A stretch of DNA of 64,000 bases from Streptomyces violens (GTDB taxonomy: Bacteria; Actinomycetota; Actinomycetes; Streptomycetales; Streptomycetaceae): the NCBI RefSeq assembly GCF_000717745.1, contig NZ_JOBH01000005.1:124001-188000 (forward strand), in the 5' to 3' direction. The number at the start of each line of letters is the position of its first letter. The first letter of the stretch is position 1. The notes below the pieces were generated by a model. It saw nothing but the letters and a program-made list of their open reading frames with translations. It did no database searches and had not been told where the DNA came from. Made by a program: the position numbers and the translations under genes. Shown here in pieces: positions 31,689-39,849 of this stretch.

Positions 31689-32204
31689 ATGACCGACGGA
31701 ACACCTCAAGACATCGAGTGGCGTTTGCCGCGGAGCGCACGGAGTGTCGGGAGGGCGCGTACACTGCTCGCCGCACAGGCGCGGTCGTGGAAAGTACCCG
31801 ACGAAATCGCCGACACCGCCGTGCTGTTGCTCAGCGAGCTGATGACCAACGCGTGCCGGCACGCACACGTCTCCCCCGGCCGCGAGCTGCGCGCCCGAGC
31901 GCTCGTACGGGAGCACACCCTCCGTATCGAGGTCGCGGACGCGAGCAGCGCGCAGCCGGAGCCGCGGGACGCCGGGCCCGGCGACGAGTCCGGGCGGGGC
32001 CTCGCGCTCGTCGCCGCCCTCGCGGACGCGTGGGGCACCGAGCCCCGCCCGTACCGCATCGGCAAGACCGTCTGGTGCGAACTCCGGCTGCCCTCTGACG
32101 AAGTCAGATCAGGCGGCGGGCCGTTGCCCAGCGGGTCAGCTCATGACGGTTCGAGAGCTGGAGCTTGCGGAGGACCGCCGAGACGTGGGACTCGACCGTC
32201 TTGA
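31689..32204 (+). CDS. ATP-binding anti-sigma factor-like protein (HATPase_c, RsbW/SpoIIAB type)
   Basis: 171 residues as read. Residues 10-137 form a GHKL ATPase: N-box LLLSELMTNACRHAHVSP (about 45-60), G1-like region DESGRGLALVAALAD (about 97-110) and terminal strand TVWCELRLP. Streptomyces has many such stand-alone proteins, several of which bind sigma or anti-anti-sigma factors or act with XRE pairs like the neighbour. The last 34 residues (after LRLPSDE) are read through the 3' end of the convergent response regulator gene and look non-coding. A frameshift near 32100 would place a stop at once. Confidence 0.8.
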   Translation: MTDGTPQDIEWRLPRSARSVGRARTLLAAQARSWKVPDEIADTAVLLLSELMTNACRHAHVSPGRELRARALVREHTLRIEVADASSAQPEPRDAGPGDESGRGLALVAALADAWGTEPRPYRIGKTVWCELRLPSDEVRSGGGPLPSGSAHDGSRAGACGGPPRRGTRPS

Positions 32205-32808
32205 CGGAGATGAAGAGCTGCTTGGCGATCTCCTTGTACGCGTAGCCACGCGCGATCAAACGCAGCACCTCGCGCTCGCGCTGCGTCAGGCGGTCCAGGT
32301 CCTCGTCGACCGGCGGGGCATCCGTGTTGGCGAACGCGTCGAGGACGAAACCCGCCAGGCGGGGCGAGAACACCGCGTCGCCCTCCTTGACGCGGAAGAC
32401 CGCGTCGACGAGGTCGGTGCCGGTGATCGTCTTGGTGACGTAACCGCGCGCGCCGCCGCGGATGACGCCGATGACGTCCTCGGCCGCGTCGGAGACCGAC
32501 AGGGCGAGGAAGCGGACGGGGCGGTCGGGGTCGGCCATGAGGGGCGCGCACCGGCGCAGCACCTCTACGCCGCCGCCCCCGGGCAGGTGCACGTCCAGCA
32601 GGACCACCTCGGGGCGCGTGGCCGTGATGACCGTGACCGCCTGGTCGACGTCCGCGGCCTCGCCGACCACCTCGACGCCGGTCGAGTCCGTCTGGCCGAT
32701 CTCGGCCTGGACGCCGGTACGGAACATCCGGTGGTCATCGACCAGGACGACCCGCGCGCGCCGGGCCTCCCCCGCGCCGCTCCCCTGTGCTGCTTCCGTC
32801 GCGCTCAT
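32104..32808 (-). CDS. LuxR/NarL-family response regulator
   Basis: 234 residues. A receiver domain (20-140) has the acidic pocket VVLVDDHRMF and phospho-acceptor Asp in VVLLDVHLPGGGG, the Thr/Ser switch LALSVSDAAEDV and the Lys in GYVTKTITG. A linker is followed by a NarL-type HTH (LTQREREVLRLIARGYAYKE, LFISVKTVESHVSAVLRKLQ). Start ATG overlaps the stop of the histidine kinase by four bases, so the pair is translationally coupled. Targets are unknown. It overlaps the convergent ATPase gene by 101 bases at its 3' end. Confidence 0.93.
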   Translation of the reverse strand: MSATEAAQGSGAGEARRARVVLVDDHRMFRTGVQAEIGQTDSTGVEVVGEAADVDQAVTVITATRPEVVLLDVHLPGGGGVEVLRRCAPLMADPDRPVRFLALSVSDAAEDVIGVIRGGARGYVTKTITGTDLVDAVFRVKEGDAVFSPRLAGFVLDAFANTDAPPVDEDLDRLTQREREVLRLIARGYAYKEIAKQLFISVKTVESHVSAVLRKLQLSNRHELTRWATARRLI

Positions 32809-34124
32809 TCCGCGGCCGCCCTCTCCATTTCCAGTTCCACTTCCGTGCCCCCGTCCGGCGCCGAGCGCAGCCGCGCCGTCCCGCCGTTGCGCTGCATCCG
32901 CCCGATGATGGACTCCCGTACACCCATCCGGTCACCCGGCACTTGGTCCAGGTCGAAGCCCGGCCCCCGGTCGCGTACCGAGACGAACACCTTCCGGCCC
33001 TCCACCTCGGCGAAGACCTGCACCGCGCCGCCGCTGCCACCGTACTTGGCGGCGTTCACCATCGCCTCGCGCGCGGCCTGCAGCTGGGCTCCGAGCTTTT
33101 CGTCCAGCGCGCAGTCGCCGACGACCACGACCTCGATCGGTACGCCGTGGGCGTCCTCGACCTCGGCCGCCGCCTTGCGTACGGCATCCGCCAGGCGGTC
33201 CGGCTCCACCTCCTCGTCCTTGCCGCGCCCCTCCGGCTTGTACAGCCAGGCGCGCAGCTCGCGCTCCTGCGCGCGGGCGAGGCGGGCCACCTCCCGGGGG
33301 TCGTCCGCGCTGCGCTGGATGAGCGTGAGGGTGTGCAGTACGGAGTCGTGGACATGGGCCGCGACCTCGGCCCGCTCCTGCGCCCGGATGCGCATCAGAC
33401 GCTCCTCCGAGAGGTCCTGCGTCATGCGGACCAGGTACGGGCCCGCGAGCAGCGCGATGCCGACGACTACGGCGAGCGCGGCCTGGAGGACGGTGCCGAG
33501 GTTCCGGACGGAGCCCTGGAGGACGACGATGCCGGTGACCCCGATGCCGACCAGGAGGACGCCCGCCGCGCCGCGTACGACGGGGAGCAGGCCCTTGCGG
33601 CGGCCGATCTCCAGCCACTGGGCGCGGCGGGCGTTGTCGGCCTGGCGCCAGACCAGGGCGACGCCCGCGCCGATCAGCAGGACCGGCCAGAGGTAGGCGT
33701 TGGCGCGGCCGAGCTCGAACTGCGAGGCGAGCACCGACGCGCCGACGACCAGCGCGATCAGGGCGAAGATCTGGCCCTTGTCGAGGCGGCGGAAGCGGCG
33801 GCGCCAGCCGTCCAGAGCCGTCCCCTCGGAGGCAGCGGACGCGGCGTACGGGAGGTGCCGGTGGGTGTCCACGCCGCCGACCCCGAGGGGAACGAAGAAC
33901 CAGAACGCGGCATACAGGAGCGCGCCCATGCCCTGCGCCACGAAGAGGGCGAGGAAGACGATCCGTACCCAGGAGACGGGCAGCCCCAGATGGCCGGCCA
34001 GGCCGCGGGCGACGCCGCCGAGGAGCCGGCCGTCGGCGCTGCGGTAGAGGCGGCGCGGGGGCGGCTCTACTGGGTCGGGCGCCGGGGCGTAGGGGCCCTC
34101 GGCACGGGGCGGAACGGTCGTCAT
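32805..34124 (-). CDS. PspC-domain sensor histidine kinase
   Basis: 439 residues from ATG 34124 (the longer frame to 34160 adds twelve unlikely residues). Residues 20-85 are a PspC domain: LYRSADGRLLGGVARGLAGH, LPVSWVRIVFLALFVAQGMG. Four more transmembrane segments follow (115-230). The kinase core has VAAHVHDSVLHTLTLIQRSA with the phospho-His (about 260), then a HATPase domain with REAMVNAAKYGGSGGAV as the N-box and VRDRGPGFDLDQVP as G1. Its partner is the overlapping response regulator. The PspC domain suggests envelope or membrane stress sensing. A GACGAT hexamer six to seven bases before the ATG hints at a leaderless message. Confidence 0.92.
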   Translation of the reverse strand: MTTVPPRAEGPYAPAPDPVEPPPRRLYRSADGRLLGGVARGLAGHLGLPVSWVRIVFLALFVAQGMGALLYAAFWFFVPLGVGGVDTHRHLPYAASAASEGTALDGWRRRFRRLDKGQIFALIALVVGASVLASQFELGRANAYLWPVLLIGAGVALVWRQADNARRAQWLEIGRRKGLLPVVRGAAGVLLVGIGVTGIVVLQGSVRNLGTVLQAALAVVVGIALLAGPYLVRMTQDLSEERLMRIRAQERAEVAAHVHDSVLHTLTLIQRSADDPREVARLARAQERELRAWLYKPEGRGKDEEVEPDRLADAVRKAAAEVEDAHGVPIEVVVVGDCALDEKLGAQLQAAREAMVNAAKYGGSGGAVQVFAEVEGRKVFVSVRDRGPGFDLDQVPGDRMGVRESIIGRMQRNGGTARLRSAPDGGTEVELEMERAAAE

Positions 34125-34230
34125 GCCCCGATCGTCACATGCGGACGGATGTCCGGGCATCAGGGTCGACCCTGATCGACCCCTGATCGCCCCAGTGGTC
34201 GTTGCTTGCCCCGGTGGTCGCTACTCGTCG

Positions 34231-35937
34231 CTACTCGTTGTCAGTCGTGTAGCGGAAGCCGTCGCGGGCCACCTGGAAGACCTCCTGGAACTTCGGCCAC
34301 TGGTCCTTCGGCGCCGACAGGTAGATCGCGTACTCGTCCTCGCCCTCCTTGCCGAAGCCGAGGTCGATGGCGCGGAAGTCGCGCACCCGGCCCTGGAAGG
34401 TGAACTCCCAGATCGCCGCCGGCTGCCCCCGGAACAGGGTGTCCTGCAGCCGCAGCCGCTCGTACCCCTGCGACTTGCTCTGCAGCTGCTGCTCGACCTG
34501 CTCGAAGTGGCGGACGTGATTCGAACTGGCGAAGTTCAGCACACTGACTTTCAGGCCGACGAGGCCGGACGGGGCCAGGTAGTCGACCTCGTTCCGCTCC
34601 GGCATGTACTTGCGGGTCCAGCCGTTCGGCACGGGGAAGGAAACGCCGAACTCCTTCTCGGTGACGAGGTGGTAGCCCACCGGGACCTTCGGCAGCTTCG
34701 GCTTGGCCGCGCCGCCCCCGGAGGCGGAGGCGGACGGCTTGGCCGGCTCGTCGGACATCCCGGGGATGACCTTCACGCCGCCGCCGTCCTGCAGCAGATA
34801 CAGCACGCCGGCCGTCACCGCGCCGGCGGCCACGACGGCCAGCGCGCCCCACAGGACGGCGGCCAGGCGCCGCCGGCGGGCGGGGGCCGCGGGGACGCCT
34901 ACGGGGACGCGGCTGGTGGCTGTGGTGGCGGCAGTGACGGCGGTGTCGCGCTGGGCGGGGACGGGGGTGGGAGTGGGGGTGGGAGTGGGGGCCGGGACTT
35001 CGGCTTGGGCCGGGGCGACTGGGAGGGCAGTGGTGCTGGTATCCGTACCGGTGTCCGTCCGCCAGCCGCCCATCGTGTGCAGCTCCGTCGCGGCCTCGGA
35101 GGCGGGCGCGCGCAGGGTGCGCTCGACGGACTCGGCCGTGGGACGGTCCGCCGGCTCCTTGGCGAGCAGCGCCTCGATGAGCGGCGTGAGCGGCCCGGCG
35201 TTGCGCGGCGGGACCAGCGGGTCGACGGCGATCGCGTACGCCGTCTCGACCGCGGTGTGCTTGCGGAACGGCGGCCGGCCCTCGACCGCCTGGTACAGCG
35301 TCGCGCCCAGCGCCCACAGGTCGGAGGCGGGGCCCGGGGTGCCGCCCTTGACGCGCTCGGGGGCCAAGTAGTCGATGGAGCCGACCAGTTCGCCGGTCTT
35401 GGTGAGCGTGGACGTACCACTGGCCACCGCGATACCGAAGTCCGTGAGTACCACCCGGCCGTCGTCACCGAGCAGCACGTTGCCGGGCTTGACGTCGCGG
35501 TGCAGGACGCCGGCCGCGTGCGCGGCGCGCAGTGCGGCGATCATGCCGCGGCCGATGCGGGCGGCCTCGTCCGGCGGCACGCCGCCCCCGGAGAGCGCGG
35601 CCTCCTTGATGACGTCCCCGAGGGTCACGGAGGGGACGTACTCCATGACGATGCAGGGCAGGCCCGCGTCGTCGACGACGTCGTGCACGCCGACGACGTT
35701 GGAGTGGTTGATGCGGGCCGCGGCCCGGGCCTCGCGGCGGGTGCGTTCGTTACGGGTGGCCAGCTCGTCCGGCTCCAGCTGGAGCGAGGCGGCGTGCAGG
35801 CGCTTGACGGCGACCTGGCGGCCCAGCAGTTCGTCGTGGGCCCGCCAGACGGTGCCCATGCCGCCCTGGCCTATGCGCTCGAGCAGGCGGTACCGCCCGG
35901 CGATCAGCCGACCCTCGTCCACCGCAGCCTCCGACAC
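34231..35937 (-). CDS. Ser/Thr protein kinase with extracellular C-terminal domain (PASTA-less)
   Basis: 568 residues from GTG 35937, preceded by GGAGGG; the open frame continues to 37374 but only as shadow. Kinase residues 15-280 are complete: glycine loop IGQGGMGTVW, VAVKRL lysine, catalytic loop VLHRDVKPGNVLL, DFG in VLTDFGIAVAS, activation segment with TSTLTKTGELVGSIDYLAPE. A Pro/Thr-rich juxtamembrane linker (300-375) precedes one helix (LAAVLWGALAVVAAGAVTAG, about 385-405). The outer domain (440-568; GYHLVTEKEFGVSFPVPNGW, AIWEFTFQGR) is like the one in the kinase at 50702. Its position between two PspC-domain genes suggests the locus responds to envelope state. Confidence 0.93.
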   Translation of the reverse strand: MSEAAVDEGRLIAGRYRLLERIGQGGMGTVWRAHDELLGRQVAVKRLHAASLQLEPDELATRNERTRREARAAARINHSNVVGVHDVVDDAGLPCIVMEYVPSVTLGDVIKEAALSGGGVPPDEAARIGRGMIAALRAAHAAGVLHRDVKPGNVLLGDDGRVVLTDFGIAVASGTSTLTKTGELVGSIDYLAPERVKGGTPGPASDLWALGATLYQAVEGRPPFRKHTAVETAYAIAVDPLVPPRNAGPLTPLIEALLAKEPADRPTAESVERTLRAPASEAATELHTMGGWRTDTGTDTSTTALPVAPAQAEVPAPTPTPTPTPVPAQRDTAVTAATTATSRVPVGVPAAPARRRRLAAVLWGALAVVAAGAVTAGVLYLLQDGGGVKVIPGMSDEPAKPSASASGGGAAKPKLPKVPVGYHLVTEKEFGVSFPVPNGWTRKYMPERNEVDYLAPSGLVGLKVSVLNFASSNHVRHFEQVEQQLQSKSQGYERLRLQDTLFRGQPAAIWEFTFQGRVRDFRAIDLGFGKEGEDEYAIYLSAPKDQWPKFQEVFQVARDGFRYTTDNE

Positions 35938-35958
35938 CGCACGCCCTCCGGCTCCCCC

Positions 35959-35987
35959 GTAACCCGTCAGAGAACAACGATAGTCAA
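35959..35987 (-). promoter_or_regulatory. candidate sigma70-type promoter of the Ser/Thr kinase
   Basis: Leftward: TTGACT (35987-35982), 17 bp, GGTTAC (35964-35959), about 20 bp before the GTG at 35937. The -35 is good; the -10 is weak. Confidence 0.4.
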
Positions 35988-36094
35988 CACAGCCACACCT
36001 GTTACCGGCCGGTCGTCGCCGCGTCCGGGATCTCAGGGTCCGGCCAGGGTTGTCACTGATGCCCATTGCCGGTTCCGCTTGCCACCATGAGCGC

Positions 36095-37531
36095 ATGAAC
36101 GATGCCTCACCGTCCGGGCCGCCGCAGGGCGCGACCGCCGAGCCGCAGGGCGCGACCGCCGATGCCCCTCCCCTGCCGCCGCCCCAGCCACCGCTGCGGC
36201 GCAGCCGGCGGCAGAAGGTGGTGGCCGGGGTGTGCGGCGGGCTGGGGCGGCACTGGGACCTGGACCCGGTGATCTTCCGCATCGTGCTCGCCGTACTGGC
36301 CGTGAGCAGCGGCATCGGCCTCATCGTGTACGGCTTCGCCTGGCTGCTGATCCCGCTGGAGGGCGAGGACGAGAACGAGGGGCGGCGGCTGCTGTCCGGA
36401 CGGGTCGAGGGCACGGCGCTGACCGCGATCCTCGTCGCGCTGGTCGGCTGCGGGCTCTTCCTGTCGGTACTGGGCCGGGGCGACGACCTGGCGTTCACGC
36501 TCATGCTCGCGCTCGCGGTGGCCGGCTCGGCGTACTGGTCGAAGCAGCGGCGGGCCGCGGCGCACGGTACGGGCCCGGTGGACCCGGCGACCGCGCAGGC
36601 CGTCGCGGACGCGCCGCCCGAGACACAGGCACCGCCCGCACCGAGCAGCCCTTCGTGGTGGCGGGATCCGCTCACGAAGGACGGCCCGGAGGCCACGACG
36701 GGGGGCCGTGCGGGGTACCTGTGGGGGCCTGCTGACACACCGTCGTACACTCCCCCGGTCGTGCCGGAGACCCGCAAGCCGCGGCGGCCGGCGCGGGCGC
36801 GGTCGATCGGCGGGCTGACGTTCCTGCTGGCGCTGGTGGCGGGCGCGGTGGCCGCGCTGCCGTCCTGGCACGGCGGCTCGCTGCCCGCGAGCCTCCAGGC
36901 GGGGCTGGCGGCCGCGCTGGTGGTGTTCGGGCTCGGCATGGTGCTCAGCGCTTGGCTGGGCCGGACCGGCGGCGGCACGGTCTTCATGGTGGTGGTCACC
37001 GCCCTGCTGCTCGGCGCGACCGCCGTCCTGCCGCGCAGCATCACCACCGACTGGGACAGCCGCACCTGGCCGCCGTCGACCGCGGCCGCCGTCCGGCCCG
37101 CGTACGAACTGGGCGCGGGCCACGGCCACCTGGACCTCGGCGGGCTGCGCCTGAAGGAGGGGCAGACGGTCCGGACGCACGCCGAGGTGGGTGCCGGGCT
37201 GCTGCGGGTGACGCTGCCGGAGGGGGTACGGACGCGCGTACGGGTCGACGTCGGGCTCGGCGACATCCGGCTGCCCGGCGAGGCGGCCGAGGACATCGAC
37301 GTCGCGCCCGACCGGGCGCGCACCGTCACGCTGCCCCCGCACGGCCTGAAGAAGGGCGAGCGGCCGCACGGCACGCTGGACCTGCGGCTGGAGGTGGGGG
37401 TCGGCCAGGCGGAGATGCAGTACGTGGGGACCGAGAGGAAGCCGTCGCCGGAGGTACCGGCGAAGCCAGAGGTACCCGCGAAGCCGGCGGCGCCGGCACA
37501 GGAGGAGGTGGCCGACCGTGCTGCGGCATGA
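36095..37531 (+). CDS. PspC-domain membrane protein
   Basis: 478 residues from ATG 36095; CACCAT lies six bases before, as in leaderless promoters. After a Pro-rich start, residues 33-95 form a PspC domain (SRRQKVVAGVCGGLGRHWDL, FRIVLAVLAVSSGIGLIVYG). Further membrane segments follow (105-160 and 225-310). The C-terminal region (340-450) is a beta-rich domain resembling those of toast-rack/DUF4097-type adhesin-like proteins (LDLGGLRLKEGQTVRTHAEV, LRVTLPEG, VDVGLGDIRLPG). It is divergent from the kinase and overlaps the next small gene by 14 bases. A role in membrane stress is inferred from PspC. Confidence 0.87.
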   Translation: MNDASPSGPPQGATAEPQGATADAPPLPPPQPPLRRSRRQKVVAGVCGGLGRHWDLDPVIFRIVLAVLAVSSGIGLIVYGFAWLLIPLEGEDENEGRRLLSGRVEGTALTAILVALVGCGLFLSVLGRGDDLAFTLMLALAVAGSAYWSKQRRAAAHGTGPVDPATAQAVADAPPETQAPPAPSSPSWWRDPLTKDGPEATTGGRAGYLWGPADTPSYTPPVVPETRKPRRPARARSIGGLTFLLALVAGAVAALPSWHGGSLPASLQAGLAAALVVFGLGMVLSAWLGRTGGGTVFMVVVTALLLGATAVLPRSITTDWDSRTWPPSTAAAVRPAYELGAGHGHLDLGGLRLKEGQTVRTHAEVGAGLLRVTLPEGVRTRVRVDVGLGDIRLPGEAAEDIDVAPDRARTVTLPPHGLKKGERPHGTLDLRLEVGVGQAEMQYVGTERKPSPEVPAKPEVPAKPAAPAQEEVADRAAA

Positions 37532-37739
37532 GTTCCAGCCCGCCCGGCTCGTCACGGGCCTGACCGCGCTCGGCATCGGCGGCGTCTACGTGCTGGACAC
37601 CGCCGGCCGGGTCGACGTGCCCGGCGCGTGGCCGCTGATCGCGCTCCCCGCCGGCCTCTTCCTCTCGGGCGGCATCTCGGCGCTGTACGGCCTCATCCAC
37701 CGCCGGAGGCGGGGCGCCGAGCGGCCCGTCAGCCGATGA
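37518..37739 (+). CDS. small two-helix membrane protein
   Basis: 73 residues from GTG 37518, with AGGAGG nine bases upstream inside the preceding gene's 3' end. Two hydrophobic segments (LVTGLTALGIGGVYVLDTAG and ALPAGLFLSGGISALYGLIH) flank a short acidic loop; a basic RRRRGAERPVSR tail stays in the cytoplasm. It overlaps the PspC gene by 14 bases and is surely cotranscribed. The 3' end overlaps the convergent DoxX gene by 11 bases. No family function is recognised. Confidence 0.8.
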   Translation: MLRHEFQPARLVTGLTALGIGGVYVLDTAGRVDVPGAWPLIALPAGLFLSGGISALYGLIHRRRRGAERPVSR

Positions 37740-38274
37740 GCCGGCGGCCGAAGCGGCGGCGGCGCTTGGCGTAGAGCGCGTCGAGGGAGAGGTACGGCGT
37801 GCCGGCCAGGATCAGCGGCAGCCAGGCCATCAGGTACGCCAGGTCGTTGCCGAAGTAGTACGGCGTCGTCGACCAGCTGACGGTCAGCCAGAAGCTCAGC
37901 GAGATCAGCGCGCCGCCGGTCGCCGCGAGCCGGCCGAGGAGGCCGAGCAGTATGCCGATGCCGACCGCCAGCTCACCCGCCGCGATGATGTACCCGAAGA
38001 CCGCCGGGCTGTTCAGCGCCAGGTCGACCAGTTGCGGCACGCCGGCGGACGGCCGGGACTGCCGCATCCACTCGCCGATCGAGCCGTTGCCGGAGGCCGC
38101 GAAGAACCCCGGCTCGGTGAGCTTGTCCAGGCCCGCGTAGACGAAGGTCACGCCGAGGAAGATCCGCAGCGGCAGCAGCGCGTACCGGCCCAGTGTCCCG
38201 CGCAGTCCCGTCGGACCCGCATCGCCGCCGGTCCCTCCGTGGCCCATCGCGAGCGAGCTTCCTCTGTGCACCAT
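37729..38274 (-). CDS. DoxX family membrane protein
   Basis: 181 residues. DoxX features: ALLPLRIFLGVTFVYAGLDK with the LRIxLGxxFxxaGlxKL pattern, then a loop with Gly/Pro, FGYIIAAGELAVGIGILLGL as the second helix (Glu in a membrane setting), ATGGALISLSFWLTVSW and YLMAWLPLILAGTPYLSLDA. Four transmembrane helices in total. DoxX proteins occur in thiosulfate:quinone oxidoreductases and as redox-stress membrane components (with SodA/SseA in mycobacteria). The electron donor is unknown here. The ATG is at 38274. Confidence 0.9.
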   Translation of the reverse strand: MVHRGSSLAMGHGGTGGDAGPTGLRGTLGRYALLPLRIFLGVTFVYAGLDKLTEPGFFAASGNGSIGEWMRQSRPSAGVPQLVDLALNSPAVFGYIIAAGELAVGIGILLGLLGRLAATGGALISLSFWLTVSWSTTPYYFGNDLAYLMAWLPLILAGTPYLSLDALYAKRRRRFGRRLIG

Positions 38275-38411
38275 GGTGTCCTCCCGCCTCTGCGTCGCCG
38301 CCCGGCGCGGACGATTCTGCCCACGGGCGGGCGTTCGAAGACTGATACGGGCCGGACGTCACAGAACATTCAACGGAAGCGGGAGCCACGAGGATGCGCG
38401 CCGCACCCGTG

Positions 38412-39707
38412 TCACTCCTGGATGAACAGCGGATACGCGGCGGATTCGACGCCCGCCGCCGTGATGACGCGGACCTCGGCGCGGCCCGGCTCCACGTCGG
38501 CCGGCACGGGCACGACCAGCACGTCGTCCGCCGGGTTCGCGAAGCCGCCGGGGACCGGCACCAGTGGGACGTGCACGTCGACGCCGCCGATGCGGACGAC
38601 CGTACGGGCCAGCCGGTGCGGCGGCTGCGCGCCCGGCGGGACGAAGCCGCTGCCGCGGATCTCGATGTCGTCGCCGGTGCGGACCGGCCCGTCCAGGCCG
38701 CCGATCTCCCGGGCCCGCACGACGGAGAGCACGACCGGACGGGCACCCTCCGCGTACTTGCCCGCCAGGTACGTCGCCGCGCTGACCGCGGCCAGCGCCA
38801 CCAGCCCCCACGGGAGGTCCGGGAGCCGGTCCGGTTCGGTCGCGAGGCGGGCCGCGGCGAAGACCACGGCGACCGCGTTGAGCAGCACGTACTGCGCGTC
38901 CGCGAAGCTGCCGCGGCCGGCGTCGTCGGTCAGCAGGTCCCCGGCGCGCGGGTACTCCGCGGGCACCTTCTGCTGGCGTCCGGCGGCGAGGCGTACGGAC
39001 ACCAGTCGCGCGGCGACGGCCGCCGCCGCGCAGGCCAGCGCCACGACGGTGAGCAGCCCGGCGCCGCGCGAGAGGTCGAGCCCGGCCAGCAGGCGGCGGC
39101 GCCCGTCGGCGTCCGGGGCCAGCGCCAGCCGGGCCGCGAACATCAGTACCGCCCAGACGACGGGCAGCAGCCAGGCGGCGGCGACCGTGCGGGAGGTGGA
39201 CAGGCGGCTGTCCGCGCCGGTGAGGGGCGCGAGGAGGCCGCCGTGGGCGCGGTGCCGCCAGGCGAGTGCGGTGAGCAGCGCGGCCACGACGACGGCCGCG
39301 GCCAGTGCGGCGGTACGGGCGTCGGTCCAGCCCGCGCCGATCGCGCTGAGCGCCTGCCCGATGAGCAGCGCGGCGACAGCGCCCCACAGCACGAGCGGGG
39401 TGCCGCGCCAGAGCCTCTCGCGCCGGGCGCGGCCCTCGGCGGCGGCGCGTTCGGCGACCGTCCGGGCCGACTGCGCCAGCTCGTCGGAGATCCACTGGCG
39501 GGCGGCGCCGGCGGAGTGCGCGAGCGCGGCCGGTACGCCGTGCCCCGCGGCGAAGTCCTCGCGGAGCGCGAGGAACGCGGCGACCGCCTGCCGGTGCCCC
39601 GTCCGGGCACCGTCCGGACAGTCCCCGCAACCGCACTCGTGACGGGCCCCCGTCTCCGCCCCTGTACTCGTCTCCGCCCCTGCTCCCGCCGCCGCGTCCA
39701 CCGACAC
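38412..39707 (-). CDS. multi-pass membrane protein with C-terminal IPT/TIG-like domain
   Basis: The 39707 GTG start (431 residues) is a guess; the frame stays open to a TTG at 39797 and no good ribosome binding site separates them. A short Cys cluster, HECGCGDCPDG, lies near the N-terminus. Seven or so hydrophobic segments follow (for example LVLWGAVAALLIGQALSAIG, AAAVVVAALLTALAW, AAAWLLPVVWAVLMFAARLA). The last 115 residues (PVVLSVVRAREIGGLDGPVR, DIEIRGSGFVPPGAQ, VRIGGVDVHVP, AEVRVITAAGVESAAYPLFI) read like a single IPT/TIG beta-sandwich. The function is unknown; an exposed Ig-like domain on a membrane base suggests ligand or polymer contact. Confidence 0.72.
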   Translation of the reverse strand: MSVDAAAGAGAETSTGAETGARHECGCGDCPDGARTGHRQAVAAFLALREDFAAGHGVPAALAHSAGAARQWISDELAQSARTVAERAAAEGRARRERLWRGTPLVLWGAVAALLIGQALSAIGAGWTDARTAALAAAVVVAALLTALAWRHRAHGGLLAPLTGADSRLSTSRTVAAAWLLPVVWAVLMFAARLALAPDADGRRRLLAGLDLSRGAGLLTVVALACAAAAVAARLVSVRLAAGRQQKVPAEYPRAGDLLTDDAGRGSFADAQYVLLNAVAVVFAAARLATEPDRLPDLPWGLVALAAVSAATYLAGKYAEGARPVVLSVVRAREIGGLDGPVRTGDDIEIRGSGFVPPGAQPPHRLARTVVRIGGVDVHVPLVPVPGGFANPADDVLVVPVPADVEPGRAEVRVITAAGVESAAYPLFIQE

Positions 39708-39849
39708 TTCCGTACCGCCCGCTACCCGTAGCCGTGAACCGCTCCCTGATGGCAGCGATGGCTGCGCATTGTGCCGAGGTGGCGGGGCGGGCGCCAACCG
39801 CGCTGTTCCGGGGCGTGCGGGCGGGGCGGATCCGGTACGGGGCCGTGGC

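Noticed and set aside
35938..37374. N-terminal extension of the Ser/Thr kinase frame (1,047 residues in total)
   Set aside because: It runs antisense to the PspC gene and has no recognisable sequence; the kinase has its own ribosome binding site and GTG at 35937.
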